Positions 53,982 to 62,802 are shown, counted from the stretch's first letter. The stretch: DNA of 64,000 nucleotides from Microbulbifer hydrolyticus (GCF_009931115.1 NZ_CP047491.1:744001-808000); one strand, 5' to 3'. The notes: generated from the sequence alone by a model not told the origin. A program made the numbers and translations.

Positions 53982-54271
53982 AGTCTACATCCTGTGAAAC
54001 CATGAAAGGAGAGGAATCGCTGTCTGGGTTCCGACGGTTTGCCATACTCCGGGAATCCCTCGCCGTTCCAACGGATCGCGTAACCAATGGTGTCCAGCAT
54101 GCAGGCGCCGGCCAGTACCAGCCTCTGGTCGTTCTTTACCAACAGTCGCGATTGTTCCCCCAGTGGCTTTTTACACACAATGTGTTTGACCCACTCACGG
54201 GTGGTGAAGAAGACCGCAAGCCCACAGGGAATGGACAGATACAGGAACCAGGGCTTGCCTGAGCTCTACAT
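53982..54271 (-). pseudogene. Possible small gene remnant with an amber codon after the start
   Basis: On the minus strand an ATG at 54271 with GAGA about 8 bases upstream is followed at once by TAG and then by an open frame (SSGKPWFLYLSIPCGLAVFF, then EWVKHIVCKKPLGEQSRLL and TIGYAIRWNGEGFPEYGKP) with a membrane-like segment. The frame runs through the terminator at 53958-53981, which a normal gene would not do, so a frameshift near the end is possible too. I do not recognise the protein. It may be a decayed gene or a gene using another start; a chance frame is not excluded. Confidence 0.35.
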
Positions 54272-54770
54272 TATTATTTCTCTACTATCACCGTTTTCGC
54301 CGCGCCGATTTACTTATTGGATTGGCGCCAGGGTTATATGTATTATTGTAGTATTAAGGTCGAAGCGGGCGAGCCCTGTGCACGGATCGCTTTTATCTAA
54401 AAGGGTTTCCGCGTAAATTGCCCTGGTAGTGGGCGATTCTTGCTCCTTATGGGCTCCGGTCGTTCCCGGTTTTGCCCTTGCGAGAGTCCCGCCTCCCCTT
54501 CGCAAGTTCTGATATTTTTAGCACTTTTGTTGCAAAGAGCGCGTGAAAAATCGGCAGATTCGCCACAGATTGGGATTGTCCGGCGGTGAAGCCGCCGCAG
54601 GCGTGGCCGGATGGGCCGTCCTGCTTGATCACGTTACACGTTATTTGTCCTAAGGTACGTCGATTGGCGTGATTTATTCGATATGCCCCCGTGTCCGCCT
54701 ACCATTGGTTGTGCCGACGCTGTGTATTCCGGGGTGGTACAGCTGGCAGCCGAAGCTAGGTAGTGAAGAT
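54272..54770. other. Intergenic region upstream of the GntR-type regulator
   Basis: About 500 bases. An AT-rich patch at 54335-54358 contains TTGTAGTATTAAG, a weak relative of the operator-like element described further on. A hairpin GGCGG TGAA CCGCC-like sequence lies near 54582-54597. No gene is seen. Confidence 0.45.
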
Positions 54771-55517
54771 ATGGTTAAACAAGTCAGGGAAAACAGACCG
54801 CGCAGTGTGCACGCCTGGGTCGCTTATGAGCTGGGTACGCGCATTGTCACCGGCTATTACGCGCCCGGGGAGTACATTCCCAATGAGGCCACCATTGGCG
54901 AAGAGCTGAATGTGTCGCGTACCGCCCTGCGGGAAGCGTTCAAGATTTTGAGTGCTAAGGGGTTGATCGAGTCGCGGCCCAAGCTGGGTACCCGGGTGCG
55001 GCCGCGGGAATTCTGGAACATGTTCGATTCCGACGTGCTGCGCTGGTGCTTTGACTCTACGCCGACGCCGGAATTTTTGCGCGCGCTGTTCGAAGTGCGC
55101 GAGATGATTGAGCCCAACTCGGCGGCGCTCGCCGCCAAGCGTGCCAGTGACGAGCAGATAGCGGCCATGGAGGTAGCCTACCGGGCGATGGAAAGTGCAG
55201 AGCCCGGTACCGAGCAGGTGATCCTGACCGATATCGAGTTCCACATGGCGATCCTGCGCGGTACCAACAACGAGTTTATGGTGTCCCTCGGTGAGTCGAT
55301 CAAGACCGCGCTGATGGGGTTGTTTCGCATCAGTAGTTCCAAAGAAGCGGCCTATCAGGCGTCGCTGCCCGGTCACTACGCGGTGTTTCTGGGAATTCGC
55401 GATCGCGATCCGGAGCGCGCGCGTTTTGAAATGAAGTCGCTGCTGTCCAAGTCGGTGCACAAGGCGTTGGACCATCTGGCGGAGGATGAGGGCGGCAAGG
55501 TGGATGTGGCGATCTGA
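54771..55517 (+). CDS. GntR-family transcriptional regulator, FadR subgroup
   Basis: A 248-residue regulator. The N-terminal winged helix (GEYIPNEATIGEELNVSRTA, LREAFKILSAKGLIESRPK) is followed by an all-helical FCD ligand domain (residues about 95-240) with FEVREMIEPNSAALAAKRAS and LTDIEFHMAILRGTNN, where the Asp and His usually bind a metal that holds a carboxylic acid ligand. FadR-type regulators of this kind commonly sense sugar acids. The ATG at 54771 begins just before the DNA-binding domain; upstream codons are not family-like. It stands at the head of the pentose cluster and is its probable repressor. Confidence 0.9.
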   Translation: MVKQVRENRPRSVHAWVAYELGTRIVTGYYAPGEYIPNEATIGEELNVSRTALREAFKILSAKGLIESRPKLGTRVRPREFWNMFDSDVLRWCFDSTPTPEFLRALFEVREMIEPNSAALAAKRASDEQIAAMEVAYRAMESAEPGTEQVILTDIEFHMAILRGTNNEFMVSLGESIKTALMGLFRISSSKEAAYQASLPGHYAVFLGIRDRDPERARFEMKSLLSKSVHKALDHLAEDEGGKVDVAI

Positions 55518-55563
55518 CCAGGGTTCCCGCATCGAGCCTGAGTGGTCTCGGTCCGCTTAACGC

Positions 55564-55593
55564 AAAAAAGGCAGTCCATTGACTGCCTTTTTT
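55564..55593 (+). terminator. Bidirectional terminator between the regulator and FAH genes
   Basis: Stem GGCAGTC/GACTGCC (55570-55587, 4-base loop) with an A-run before and six T after, between convergent genes. Confidence 0.93.
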
Positions 55594-55638
55594 CGTTATC
55601 GGGCCCCCATCTTGTGAGGGTTGAGGCCCGAGGGCGAT

Positions 55639-56634
55639 TCAGAGCGCCTTTACCGTGGGAATCTTGCGCTCCACCACTTTCAGCGGGTTGCGCAGGGCGC
55701 GGCCGAAGGTCGCGGACTCAATTTCAAAGCGGTCACCTTCCTGCGGCTTGATGCCGTCGCCGAAGCTCAGGGTGGCAGTGCCGAAGAAATGCACCTGAAC
55801 GTGGCCCGGGCGGCAGAAGGCGTTGTACTTGAAGTGGTGGTGTTCCAGGTTCTTGATGGTGTGGGACATATTGTCTTCGCCACTGAGGAAATTCTTTTCC
55901 CAGATCACTTTCCCGTTGCGCACGATGCGGGAGGTGCCCTCGATGTGTGCAGGCAGCTCGCCCAGCAGTAGCTCCGGGCCGAAAGAGCAGTGGCGCAGTT
56001 TGGAGTGGGCCAGGTACAGGTAGTTCTGGCGCTCGGTGATGTGATCGGACAGCTCGTTACCGATGGCAAAGCCAATGCGGCAGGGGTTGCCTTCACTGTC
56101 ATTGATGTAGATCCCGGCGATCTCCGGCTCCTCACCGGCATCGAGTGCAAAGGAAGGGCTGGGGATGGCCTGCTCCGGGGCTACCACACAATCGCCGTCG
56201 CCCTTGTAGAACCATTCCGGCTGCACGCCCGCTTCGCCGTTCGCCGGCTTGCCGCCTTCGACCCCCATCTTGAACATCTTCATGGTGTCGGTCATTTCTT
56301 CCTGTTTGCCTGAAGAGTTCTGCGCGTGCATGGCGGCCCGGGTGTCGGCGCTGCCGAGGTGGGTGAGACCGGTACCCGCCACCATCAGCTGGGTGGCTTG
56401 CGGGTGGTCGATCGGGGATAGCAGGCGACCGTCATCGATGATCTTCTGGTAGTTCTGGCGCTGGTCGGACAGCAGCGAGCTGGCGAGCGCTTCCAGTCCG
56501 GAGCCGCTTTCCATCGCGCGGTGTGCCAGCTGGTAAATGGTCTCGACGTCTTTCAGCTGTTCGATGGTGTTGCTGTCGACTACGGCGCCCACTGCGCGCT
56601 GGCCGGACTCGGTGGTGAACTGGATAAGTCTCAT
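55639..56634 (-). CDS. FAH-family hydrolase/dehydratase, AraD1/GguC type
   Basis: A 331-residue fumarylacetoacetate-hydrolase superfamily enzyme. MVAGTGLTHLGSADTRAAMH, PEWFYKGDGDCVVAPEQ, GEEPEIAGIYINDSEGNP and GNELSDHITERQNYLYLAHS match the GguC/AraD1 group, one member of which is reported to dehydrate L-2-keto-3-deoxyarabonate to 2-oxoglutarate semialdehyde. That reaction fills the step between the dehydratase and the aldehyde dehydrogenase encoded nearby. The gene reads towards the regulator and has its own promoter with an operator-like palindrome at 56700-56728. Function as this dehydratase is inferred from family and context. Confidence 0.82.
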   Translation of the reverse strand: MRLIQFTTESGQRAVGAVVDSNTIEQLKDVETIYQLAHRAMESGSGLEALASSLLSDQRQNYQKIIDDGRLLSPIDHPQATQLMVAGTGLTHLGSADTRAAMHAQNSSGKQEEMTDTMKMFKMGVEGGKPANGEAGVQPEWFYKGDGDCVVAPEQAIPSPSFALDAGEEPEIAGIYINDSEGNPCRIGFAIGNELSDHITERQNYLYLAHSKLRHCSFGPELLLGELPAHIEGTSRIVRNGKVIWEKNFLSGEDNMSHTIKNLEHHHFKYNAFCRPGHVQVHFFGTATLSFGDGIKPQEGDRFEIESATFGRALRNPLKVVERKIPTVKAL

Positions 56635-56699
56635 CGCTTTTTTCCCTTGATTATATGCACGAGCCCAAGGTTTCGCCTTTGGAATACGGGTAGGTGATT

Positions 56700-56728
56700 T
56701 TTATATAGTATGATACTACTTATTGTAA
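56700..56728 (-). promoter_or_regulatory. Promoter of the FAH gene
   Basis: On the minus strand TTACAA (56723-56728) is followed after 17 bases by TATAAA (56700-56705), 66 bases before the start codon. The spacer is filled by the palindrome at 56706-56718. Confidence 0.6.
56706..56718. promoter_or_regulatory. Operator-like perfect palindrome in the FAH promoter
   Basis: TAGTATGATACTA is a perfect 13-bp palindrome of the GTAT-n-ATAC type typical for FadR-subgroup GntR proteins. It lies between the -35 and -10 boxes, where a repressor would block polymerase. Confidence 0.6.
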
Positions 56729-56822
56729 TTGCTTACCTGGAGGCAGGGTAGGTGCAAACCCCACTTTTTCGCTAGCGGTGGATACAAGCGCACGGTCTCG
56801 AGAACTGTCGTATCGATCACAC

Positions 56823-56835
56823 TAGCTTCATACAA
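56823..56835 (-). promoter_or_regulatory. Second operator-like site between FAH and GH43 genes
   Basis: On the minus strand TTGTATGAAGCTA matches the FAH palindrome and the dehydratase site in its left half (TTGTATGA) and ends in CTA. It is weaker than the other two. Confidence 0.4.
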
Positions 56836-56871
56836 TAAGATTGACTTCATCCGGGGTGCTTTGTAACTATA

Positions 56872-56889
56872 AATGGTAACGCTACCATT
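56872..56889. promoter_or_regulatory. LacI-family operator-like palindrome upstream of the GH43 gene
   Basis: AATGGTAACGCTACCATT is an 18-bp palindrome with central CG and one mismatch pair, the classic LacI/PurR-type form. A further half-site ATGGTAAA follows at 56893. It lies 334 bases before the GH43 start. No LacI-type regulator gene is in the window. Confidence 0.6.
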
Positions 56890-57222
56890 TTGATGGTAAA
56901 TAGAAAAATAATCATGCCGTTGCGCAGCGTCCCGGTAATTACGTTAGGGGGCGGCAGCGGCAAATAGCGATATAGGAGAAGCATGCCATCGGGCCGTCTT
57001 GTCGGTGGCTGCCGTAAATATGAATAACAAACGCCCGCTTCACGCTTCCGGCCCCCTTATACACATCTCTGCTCCCCCGCATGGCAAGGGGTTGTTTCTC
57101 CTGCACGACGCCCTGTATCGGCTCCCTTCCGGCAGGATGGTGATCTTCGATTCTCTGGTGGCAGACATTGGTTTTGGCAGCCGAGGTTGTATGGATCTCG
57201 ATGGCGCTGTACGAGTATGACT
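56890..57222. other. Leader region of the GH43 gene
   Basis: About 330 bases without a recognisable gene. A 73-codon open frame at 56999-57220 has no ribosome site and no similarity I know. The transcription start is unknown. Confidence 0.5.
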
Positions 57223-58878
57223 ATGAAAAAAATAGAAGCGGTTAGAAAGTTATTCGTGCTGTCAGTGCTTGCCGCTTTGGCAACCTCCGCAATTGCGGAA
57301 GAGTACAAGCCTGGCGAAAACCCGATCTTCCGAAACATCTTTACCGCCGATCCGGCGCCTCTGGTTGTCGGCGATACCCTGTACCTGTATGTCGGCCACG
57401 ATGAAGCCGGCGAAGGCCAGATGTTCAACATTACCGAGTGGGTGGTCTATTCCACCACAGATATGGAGAGCTGGACGTATCACGGTCCGGTTATGAAACC
57501 CACGGATTTTGCGTGGGCAGTCCGGGACGCCTGGGCCTCACAAGTGATCGAAAAAGACGGGAAATTCTGGTTGTACACCACAGTGGAGCACGGCCCCCCG
57601 CACAATTCGAAAGCCATAGGCGTCGCGGTTGCGGATAACCCATTGGGGCCGTTCAAGGATGCGAAAGGCTCCGCCCTGGCTCACGACGCAATTACCCCGA
57701 CACCGGAGGATCCACACGACTGGGACGATATCGATCCGACGGTATTTACGGATGACGACGGAACCACCTGGATTGCCTGGGGCAATATGCACCTGTACCT
57801 GGCCAGGCTAAAGCCCAACATGATCGAGTTCGACGGGCCCATCCGGGAAATATATTTGCCCAACTATACCGAGGGCCCCTGGCTGCACAAGCGTGATGGT
57901 CACTATTACCTGACCTATCCCTGTTTCGCGCATCAGAATATGTTTGAAAAAATGTGCTATGCCACGGCCTCCGATATCGCGGCCGAATGGACGTACCAGG
58001 GCATTCTCACCGATCGCACGGAGAACAGTTTTACGATTCATCCCGGTATCGTCGAATACAAGGACCAGTGGTACTTCTTTTATCACGACGCCAAGCTTTC
58101 GATAGATGGCTTGCCTGGAGCCATGGGCAGGCGGTCGGTTGCCGTTGAATACCTTCATTACAACGACGACGGGACCATCAAGCCGATTACCCAGACAAAG
58201 GAAGGGATCAGTGTCGCCCCTGATCCGTCCAAAACCTTTCAAGCGCCAGTGTTCAACCCCGCGGGCCCATTGGTCTCGGTAACGAGCGACCTGTCTGTCA
58301 CCCAGAATACAGGCGTTGCTGCCAAGCAGTGGAAAGGCGCACCGATACTGCAGACCACCACCAATCCTTACCAGATGGCAATTGCCTCAGAGAGCTTTAA
58401 CCGTAATGAGAACGGGGCCACAACGCTCGGCCAGGCATTCCGCCCCGACGCGGATTTCAAGCTGCGTGAAATTAGCTTGTATGTCGGGGATGGCTTTGGA
58501 ACTACGGCAGATCAACCCCTGACTCTGGCACTGTATGAGCTCGACGAAGACGGCGCGAGTGAAGGACGCGCACACTCTTACACGGTGGGAAAAAATCTTC
58601 TGGGATCGGCGGATAGGCTGAGAATTAATTACAAACCCCAGGCGCCGGGGTTACTTCAGCTGCAACTGAACAAGTCCCGTCAGCCTGTGTTGATAGCGGG
58701 AAAAAGCTATGTATTGGAGTTGCAGGCAGAGCGTGGGTCGGCCCCGCTTTTCTGGCGCAGGACAAAATCGGATTCCTATTTAAATGGTGCGGCTTATCGG
58801 GATCGATCACTGATTCAGGATGCTTCAGCAGCTGGCGATTTTCTATTGGCGCTATACGGGGAAAAGCGGCAAGACTGA
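57223..58878 (+). CDS. Secreted GH43-family glycoside hydrolase
   Basis: A 551-residue exported enzyme. The signal peptide (KLFVLSVLAALATSAIA) is followed by a five-bladed GH43 propeller to about residue 320: the base Asp43 in FTADPAPLVVGDTLYLY, pKa-modulating Asp171 in WDDIDPTVFTDDDG and the acid Glu217 in NYTEGPWLHKRDGHYYL. The last 160 residues (from FRPDADFKLREISLYVG) form a separate beta domain, perhaps carbohydrate binding. GH43 members release L-arabinose or D-xylose from plant or algal polysaccharide. The ATG at 57223 has GAG 7 bases upstream; an ATG six bases earlier is also possible. It stands before an esterase gene, 32 bases away. Confidence 0.88.
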   Translation: MKKIEAVRKLFVLSVLAALATSAIAEEYKPGENPIFRNIFTADPAPLVVGDTLYLYVGHDEAGEGQMFNITEWVVYSTTDMESWTYHGPVMKPTDFAWAVRDAWASQVIEKDGKFWLYTTVEHGPPHNSKAIGVAVADNPLGPFKDAKGSALAHDAITPTPEDPHDWDDIDPTVFTDDDGTTWIAWGNMHLYLARLKPNMIEFDGPIREIYLPNYTEGPWLHKRDGHYYLTYPCFAHQNMFEKMCYATASDIAAEWTYQGILTDRTENSFTIHPGIVEYKDQWYFFYHDAKLSIDGLPGAMGRRSVAVEYLHYNDDGTIKPITQTKEGISVAPDPSKTFQAPVFNPAGPLVSVTSDLSVTQNTGVAAKQWKGAPILQTTTNPYQMAIASESFNRNENGATTLGQAFRPDADFKLREISLYVGDGFGTTADQPLTLALYELDEDGASEGRAHSYTVGKNLLGSADRLRINYKPQAPGLLQLQLNKSRQPVLIAGKSYVLELQAERGSAPLFWRRTKSDSYLNGAAYRDRSLIQDASAAGDFLLALYGEKRQD

Positions 58879-58910
58879 GAACACAACTTTTCATTTCACA
58901 ATCATTACCT

Positions 58911-59873
58911 ATGTCTTTTATGAATCTTACAAGAATGCAAACGCTCGCCTCACTACTCTTGCTCACTATAGCCTCGTTCGCCTTTGCTACGAACTCGATG
59001 GCACAAGACGGGACAATCTATCCACTGGAAGCTCCCGAAGAGCCCAAGGCGATCCCACTGGGGACGGGCGGTGTCGAGGGGCAGACTGCGCCCGAGACCT
59101 GGTTCCGCCAGTGGGGCGATCCGATGGCGAGAAATATCTCCACCGCAACCCTCACTCCGTTTCTGCCCGAACCGGACAAAGCGAATGGTGCGGCGGTCAT
59201 CGTTGCGCCCGGCGGCGGTTTCAGGTGGCTGTCCCTCGGCAATGAGGGCTGGGAGGTGGCGGAGGCACTTGCCGAGCAGGGTATTGCGGCCTTTGTGTTG
59301 AAGTACCGCCTGCAGCCGACACCGGAGTCGCTCGATGGTTTCCGGGAGTCAATGGAACAGCTCTTCGCCGAAGCGGGCGCGTCCCCGGACGGTGAGAAAC
59401 AAGACGAAAAGCCGGCGACGCCGCCGCGCTGGGACCTGTCCAATCAGCTTGAGGATGCCGAGGCTGCTTATGCCCTGATTGTTGAACGCGCCGCGGAGTG
59501 GGGAGTGGATACAGATCGCCTGGGTATGATCGGATTCTCGGCCGGGGCCGGGCTCACCATGCACTCTGCGCTCAACTCCAAGACCATGGATCTGGCCTTT
59601 ATCGGGCCTGTCTATGGTGGTATGGGACCGGTCGAAGTGCCAGCGGACGCTCCGCCCATGTTCAATGTGATCGCCACGGATGACTTTCTCTTTCGCGGCC
59701 AGTTCGATGTGGTCAAGTCCTGGTTCGAAGCGGGGCGGCCGGTGGAGTTTCATCTCTACCAGAATGGCGGACACGGTTTCGGTCTGGGCAATCCCAACCG
59801 CACCAGCAATCGCTGGTTTGATGCTTTTATGCACTGGCTGAGTGTGAATGGCTTTCTTGCTGCCAGCGCATGA
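58911..59873 (+). CDS. Secreted alpha/beta-hydrolase, acetyl-xylan-esterase-like
   Basis: A 320-residue exported esterase. The signal peptide is TLASLLLLTIASFAFATNSMA. VIVAPGGGFRWLSLGNEGWE is the oxyanion segment, GMIGFSAGAGLTMHSAL the nucleophile elbow, VIATDDFLF the Asp region and YQNGGHGFGLG the catalytic His. Such enzymes often sit beside glycosidases and remove acetyl groups from hemicellulose so that the glycosidase can act. It shares a transcript with the GH43 gene by position. The region of low complexity around GASPDGEKQDEKPATPP is probably a surface loop. Confidence 0.85.
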   Translation: MSFMNLTRMQTLASLLLLTIASFAFATNSMAQDGTIYPLEAPEEPKAIPLGTGGVEGQTAPETWFRQWGDPMARNISTATLTPFLPEPDKANGAAVIVAPGGGFRWLSLGNEGWEVAEALAEQGIAAFVLKYRLQPTPESLDGFRESMEQLFAEAGASPDGEKQDEKPATPPRWDLSNQLEDAEAAYALIVERAAEWGVDTDRLGMIGFSAGAGLTMHSALNSKTMDLAFIGPVYGGMGPVEVPADAPPMFNVIATDDFLFRGQFDVVKSWFEAGRPVEFHLYQNGGHGFGLGNPNRTSNRWFDAFMHWLSVNGFLAASA

Positions 59874-59947
59874 GTCGAGCCTGAAAAGAAATAAGAGGTA
59901 AGCGCCGGTCCTTATTGGCAATTCCGTCGCTATTGAGCAGTCGGGAG

Positions 59948-59976
59948 TTGTCCCTCAAATTAATAAATCATACAAT
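59948..59976 (+). promoter_or_regulatory. Promoter of the sugar-acid dehydratase gene with operator-like site
   Basis: TTGTCC (59948-59953) and TACAAT (59971-59976) are spaced by 17 bases. On the minus strand TTGTATGATTTAT (59963-59975) overlaps the spacer and -10 box and matches the FAH palindrome over GTATGAT. Confidence 0.55.
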
Positions 59977-60008
59977 AATACCTATGAGGGAATAGGTGGG
60001 GTTTGGTA

Positions 60009-61745
60009 ATGGCCAGTGATAAGAAAAAGACGGTCCTGCGGTCGGCCAATTGGTTCGGAACTCGAGACAAAAACGGTTTCATGTACCGCAGTTGGATGAA
60101 GAACCAGGGGATCCCCGAGCATCATTTTGAGGGCAAGCCGGTCATCGGTATCTGCAACACCTGGTCCGAGCTGACTCCGTGTAATGCCCATTTCCGCAAA
60201 ATCGCCGAGCACGTCAAAAAGGGCGTGATCGAAGCCGGCGGCGTGCCGGTGGAGTTCCCGGTGTTCTCCAACGGCGAATCCAATTTGCGCCCAACCGCCA
60301 TGTTTACCCGCAACCTTGCCGCGATGGATACCGAAGAGGCGATCCGCGGCAACCCGTTGGACGCCGTTGTGTTGCTGGTCGGTTGTGACAAGACCACACC
60401 GGCCCTGCTGATGGGCGCTGCCAGCTGTAACCTGCCCACCATCGTGGTAACGGGTGGCCCGATGTTGAATGGCAAGCACAAGGGCAAAGACGTCGGTTCT
60501 GGCACCCTGGTGTGGCAGGCTCACGAAGAATACAAAGCGGGCAATATCTCCCTGCATGAATTCCTGAGCGCCGAGGCGAGCATGTCCCGTTCCGCCGGCA
60601 CCTGTAACACCATGGGTACGGCCTCCACCATGGCGTGTATGGCGGAATCCCTGGGTACCAGCCTGCCGCACAACGCCGCGATTCCGGCGGTGGACTCCCG
60701 TCGCTATGTGCTGGCGCACCTCTCCGGCATGCGTATTGTGGACATGGTTCACGAAGACCTGACCCTGTCCAAGGTGCTGACCAAAGAGGCGTTCATTAAT
60801 GCCATTCGCACCAACGCTGCCATCGGTGGGTCCACCAATGCGGTCATCCACCTCAAGGCCATCGCTGGTCGCATCGGTGTGGACCTGGACCTGGACGACT
60901 GGAAAGAAGGTCGCGAAGTGCCAACCCTGGTGAACCTGCAGCCGTCCGGCAAGTACCTGATGGAAGAGTTTTATTATGCGGGTGGCCTGCCCGCGGTGCT
61001 GTGTCGCCTGGGCGAGTCAGGCGCATTGAACAAGGACTGCCTGACCGTCAATGGCAAGACCATTGGTGAGAATGTCGAGGATGCTCCCTGTTACGACGAT
61101 GACGTTATTCGCCCGCTGGACAATCCGCTGGTGGAGAACGGTGGTATTTGTATCCTGCGTGGCAACCTTGCGCCTCGTGGCGCGGTGCTGAAGCCGTCCG
61201 CGGCGAGCCCGGAGTTGATGAACCACCGCGGCCGCGCGGTGGTGTTCGAGAACTTCGAGCACTACAAGTCCCGCGTGGTGGACCCCGATCTGGATATTGA
61301 TGAAACCTGTGTGATGGTCCTGAAAAACTGCGGTCCCAAGGGGTATCCGGGCATGGCGGAAGTGGGCAACATGGGGCTGCCGCCGAAAGTACTGAAAAAA
61401 GGTGTCAAAGACATGGTGCGTATTTCCGACGCGCGCATGAGTGGCACTGCCTTCGGTACCGTGGTGCTGCACACCGCGCCGGAGGCCATGGAGTTCGGCC
61501 CGCTGGCTGCGGTCCAGGATGGCGACATGATTCACCTGGATGCGCACAATGGTGTACTGCATCTGGAGGTCTCCGATGAGGAGATCGCCGCGCGCCTGGA
61601 AAATCTCAAATCTAACCAGATCATTGCCAACACCAGTGGCTACGAAGCCATGTATCGCAATCACGTAATGCAGGCGGACGAAGGATGTGACTTCGACTTC
61701 CTGGTGGGTTGCCGTGGCTCGGAAGTGCCGCCGCACTCTCACTGA
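60009..61745 (+). CDS. Sugar-acid dehydratase (IlvD/Edd family), L-arabonate type
   Basis: A 578-residue iron-sulfur dehydratase. Cluster ligands are Cys49 (GICNTWSELTPCN), Cys126 (LVGCDKTTPALLMGAA) and Cys199 (SRSAGTCNTMGTASTM). NCGPKGYPGMAEVGNMGLPP and RISDARMSGTAFGTVVLHT follow. From memory the sequence is much closer to Rhizobium L-arabinonate dehydratase than to Caulobacter xylonate dehydratase. It converts the aldonic acid to its 2-keto-3-deoxy form in the cytoplasm. The ATG at 60009 has GGTGGGG about 7 bases upstream. It has its own promoter and is followed by a terminator. Confidence 0.88.
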   Translation: MASDKKKTVLRSANWFGTRDKNGFMYRSWMKNQGIPEHHFEGKPVIGICNTWSELTPCNAHFRKIAEHVKKGVIEAGGVPVEFPVFSNGESNLRPTAMFTRNLAAMDTEEAIRGNPLDAVVLLVGCDKTTPALLMGAASCNLPTIVVTGGPMLNGKHKGKDVGSGTLVWQAHEEYKAGNISLHEFLSAEASMSRSAGTCNTMGTASTMACMAESLGTSLPHNAAIPAVDSRRYVLAHLSGMRIVDMVHEDLTLSKVLTKEAFINAIRTNAAIGGSTNAVIHLKAIAGRIGVDLDLDDWKEGREVPTLVNLQPSGKYLMEEFYYAGGLPAVLCRLGESGALNKDCLTVNGKTIGENVEDAPCYDDDVIRPLDNPLVENGGICILRGNLAPRGAVLKPSAASPELMNHRGRAVVFENFEHYKSRVVDPDLDIDETCVMVLKNCGPKGYPGMAEVGNMGLPPKVLKKGVKDMVRISDARMSGTAFGTVVLHTAPEAMEFGPLAAVQDGDMIHLDAHNGVLHLEVSDEEIAARLENLKSNQIIANTSGYEAMYRNHVMQADEGCDFDFLVGCRGSEVPPHSH

Positions 61746-61838
61746 TCTCTGGCAAGCAGTGCTGGTGCGGAGCACTTGAAAAGGTGTCTAAGATTTTCTA
61801 CAGGTAACCCTTAATCCGGTTTATCACATTTGACTCCC

Positions 61839-61862
61839 GGCGCCCCTCGGGGCGCCTTTTTT
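61839..61862 (+). terminator. Rho-independent terminator after the dehydratase gene
   Basis: Stem GGCGCCC/GGGCGCC (61839-61856, 4-base loop) followed by six T. Confidence 0.95.
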
Positions 61863-61957
61863 CATCGGGCGTTCTGGTTATATCTGTAGGCAGGGTTCAC
61901 CATGAACCCACGCAATTCCCCGTAGAGGGTGAGTGCAACAACGAATAAAGCGAGCGA

Positions 61958-62731
61958 ATGATGACGCTGACCAATCAATACCCGAGCCTCAAAGGCAAGA
62001 CAGTTTTTGTTTCCGGCGGTGGCTCCGGAATCGGCGCCAGCCTGGTGGAATCCTTTTTTCAACAGGGTGCCAGGGTCGCTTTTGTGGACATCCAGCAAGA
62101 AGTCTCCAACGTGCTGGTTGAGCGCCTGCGCAGTGCAGACAAGTCCGGTGAAGTACGTTTCTACCCCTGTGACCTGACGGATGTTGAGCGCCTGCAGGCG
62201 GTGATTGCCCAGGCTGCCGAAGAGCTGGGGCCCATTTCGGTGCTGATCAACAACGCCGCCAACGATACCCGTCACGATTTCCGCGAAGTGACCCCCGAGC
62301 AGTGGGACAAATGTCTCGCGGTCAATATGCGTCACCACTTCTTCGCGGCACAGGCCGTGTACCCGTATATGAAACAACTGGGCGCTGGCTCCATTATCAA
62401 TCTCGGTTCCATGAGCTGGCACGCGGGCCAGGGCGGTATGCCCGGTTACACCAGCTCCAAGGCCGCCATCGAAGGTTTGACTCGCGGCCTCGCCCGCGAC
62501 ATGGGCCCGGATCGTATCCGTGTGAACTGCCTGGTGCCTGGGTGGGTCATGACGGAAAAGCAGCTGAGCGAACGAATAGACGAGAGCGCCCGCGAAGCCA
62601 TCGACAAGGGGCAGAGCGTGAAAGACCCACTGATGCCGGAAAGTATCAGTGCCATGGCGCTGTTTCTGGCTTCCGACGACGCGTCCATGTGTACGTCCCA
62701 GAATTTTATCGTAGATGGCGGCTGGATCTAG
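61958..62731 (+). CDS. Short-chain dehydrogenase, XylB-like sugar 1-dehydrogenase
   Basis: A 257-residue classical SDR. VFVSGGGSGIGASLVESF is the NAD(P)-binding loop, LINNAANDTRHDF the structural NNA(G) motif, LGSMSWHAGQGGMPGYTSSK the catalytic Ser/Tyr/Lys. From memory YPSLKGK, the NDxRH stretch and the GSxSWH motif are shared with Caulobacter D-xylose 1-dehydrogenase XylB, so it probably oxidises a pentose to its lactone. Two ATGs are adjacent at 61958 and 61961. It is 71 bases upstream of the aldehyde dehydrogenase gene and separated from the dehydratase by a terminator, so a promoter should lie within 61863-61957. Confidence 0.87.
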   Translation: MMTLTNQYPSLKGKTVFVSGGGSGIGASLVESFFQQGARVAFVDIQQEVSNVLVERLRSADKSGEVRFYPCDLTDVERLQAVIAQAAEELGPISVLINNAANDTRHDFREVTPEQWDKCLAVNMRHHFFAAQAVYPYMKQLGAGSIINLGSMSWHAGQGGMPGYTSSKAAIEGLTRGLARDMGPDRIRVNCLVPGWVMTEKQLSERIDESAREAIDKGQSVKDPLMPESISAMALFLASDDASMCTSQNFIVDGGWI

Positions 62732-62802
62732 AAATGGCCTGTGGCTACGACGTGATCGCCACAATTCCATTTCGAATCGAAAATGTTTTTAGGAGAAGTT
62801 GA

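Noticed and set aside
54340-54358. Further copy of the pentose operator upstream of the regulator
   Set aside because: TTGTAGTATTAAG departs from the palindrome at several positions and lies over 400 bases before the gene; kept only as a weak candidate.
56999-57220. 73-codon open frame before the GH43 gene
   Set aside because: No ribosome site, no similarity, and it lies in a regulatory region.
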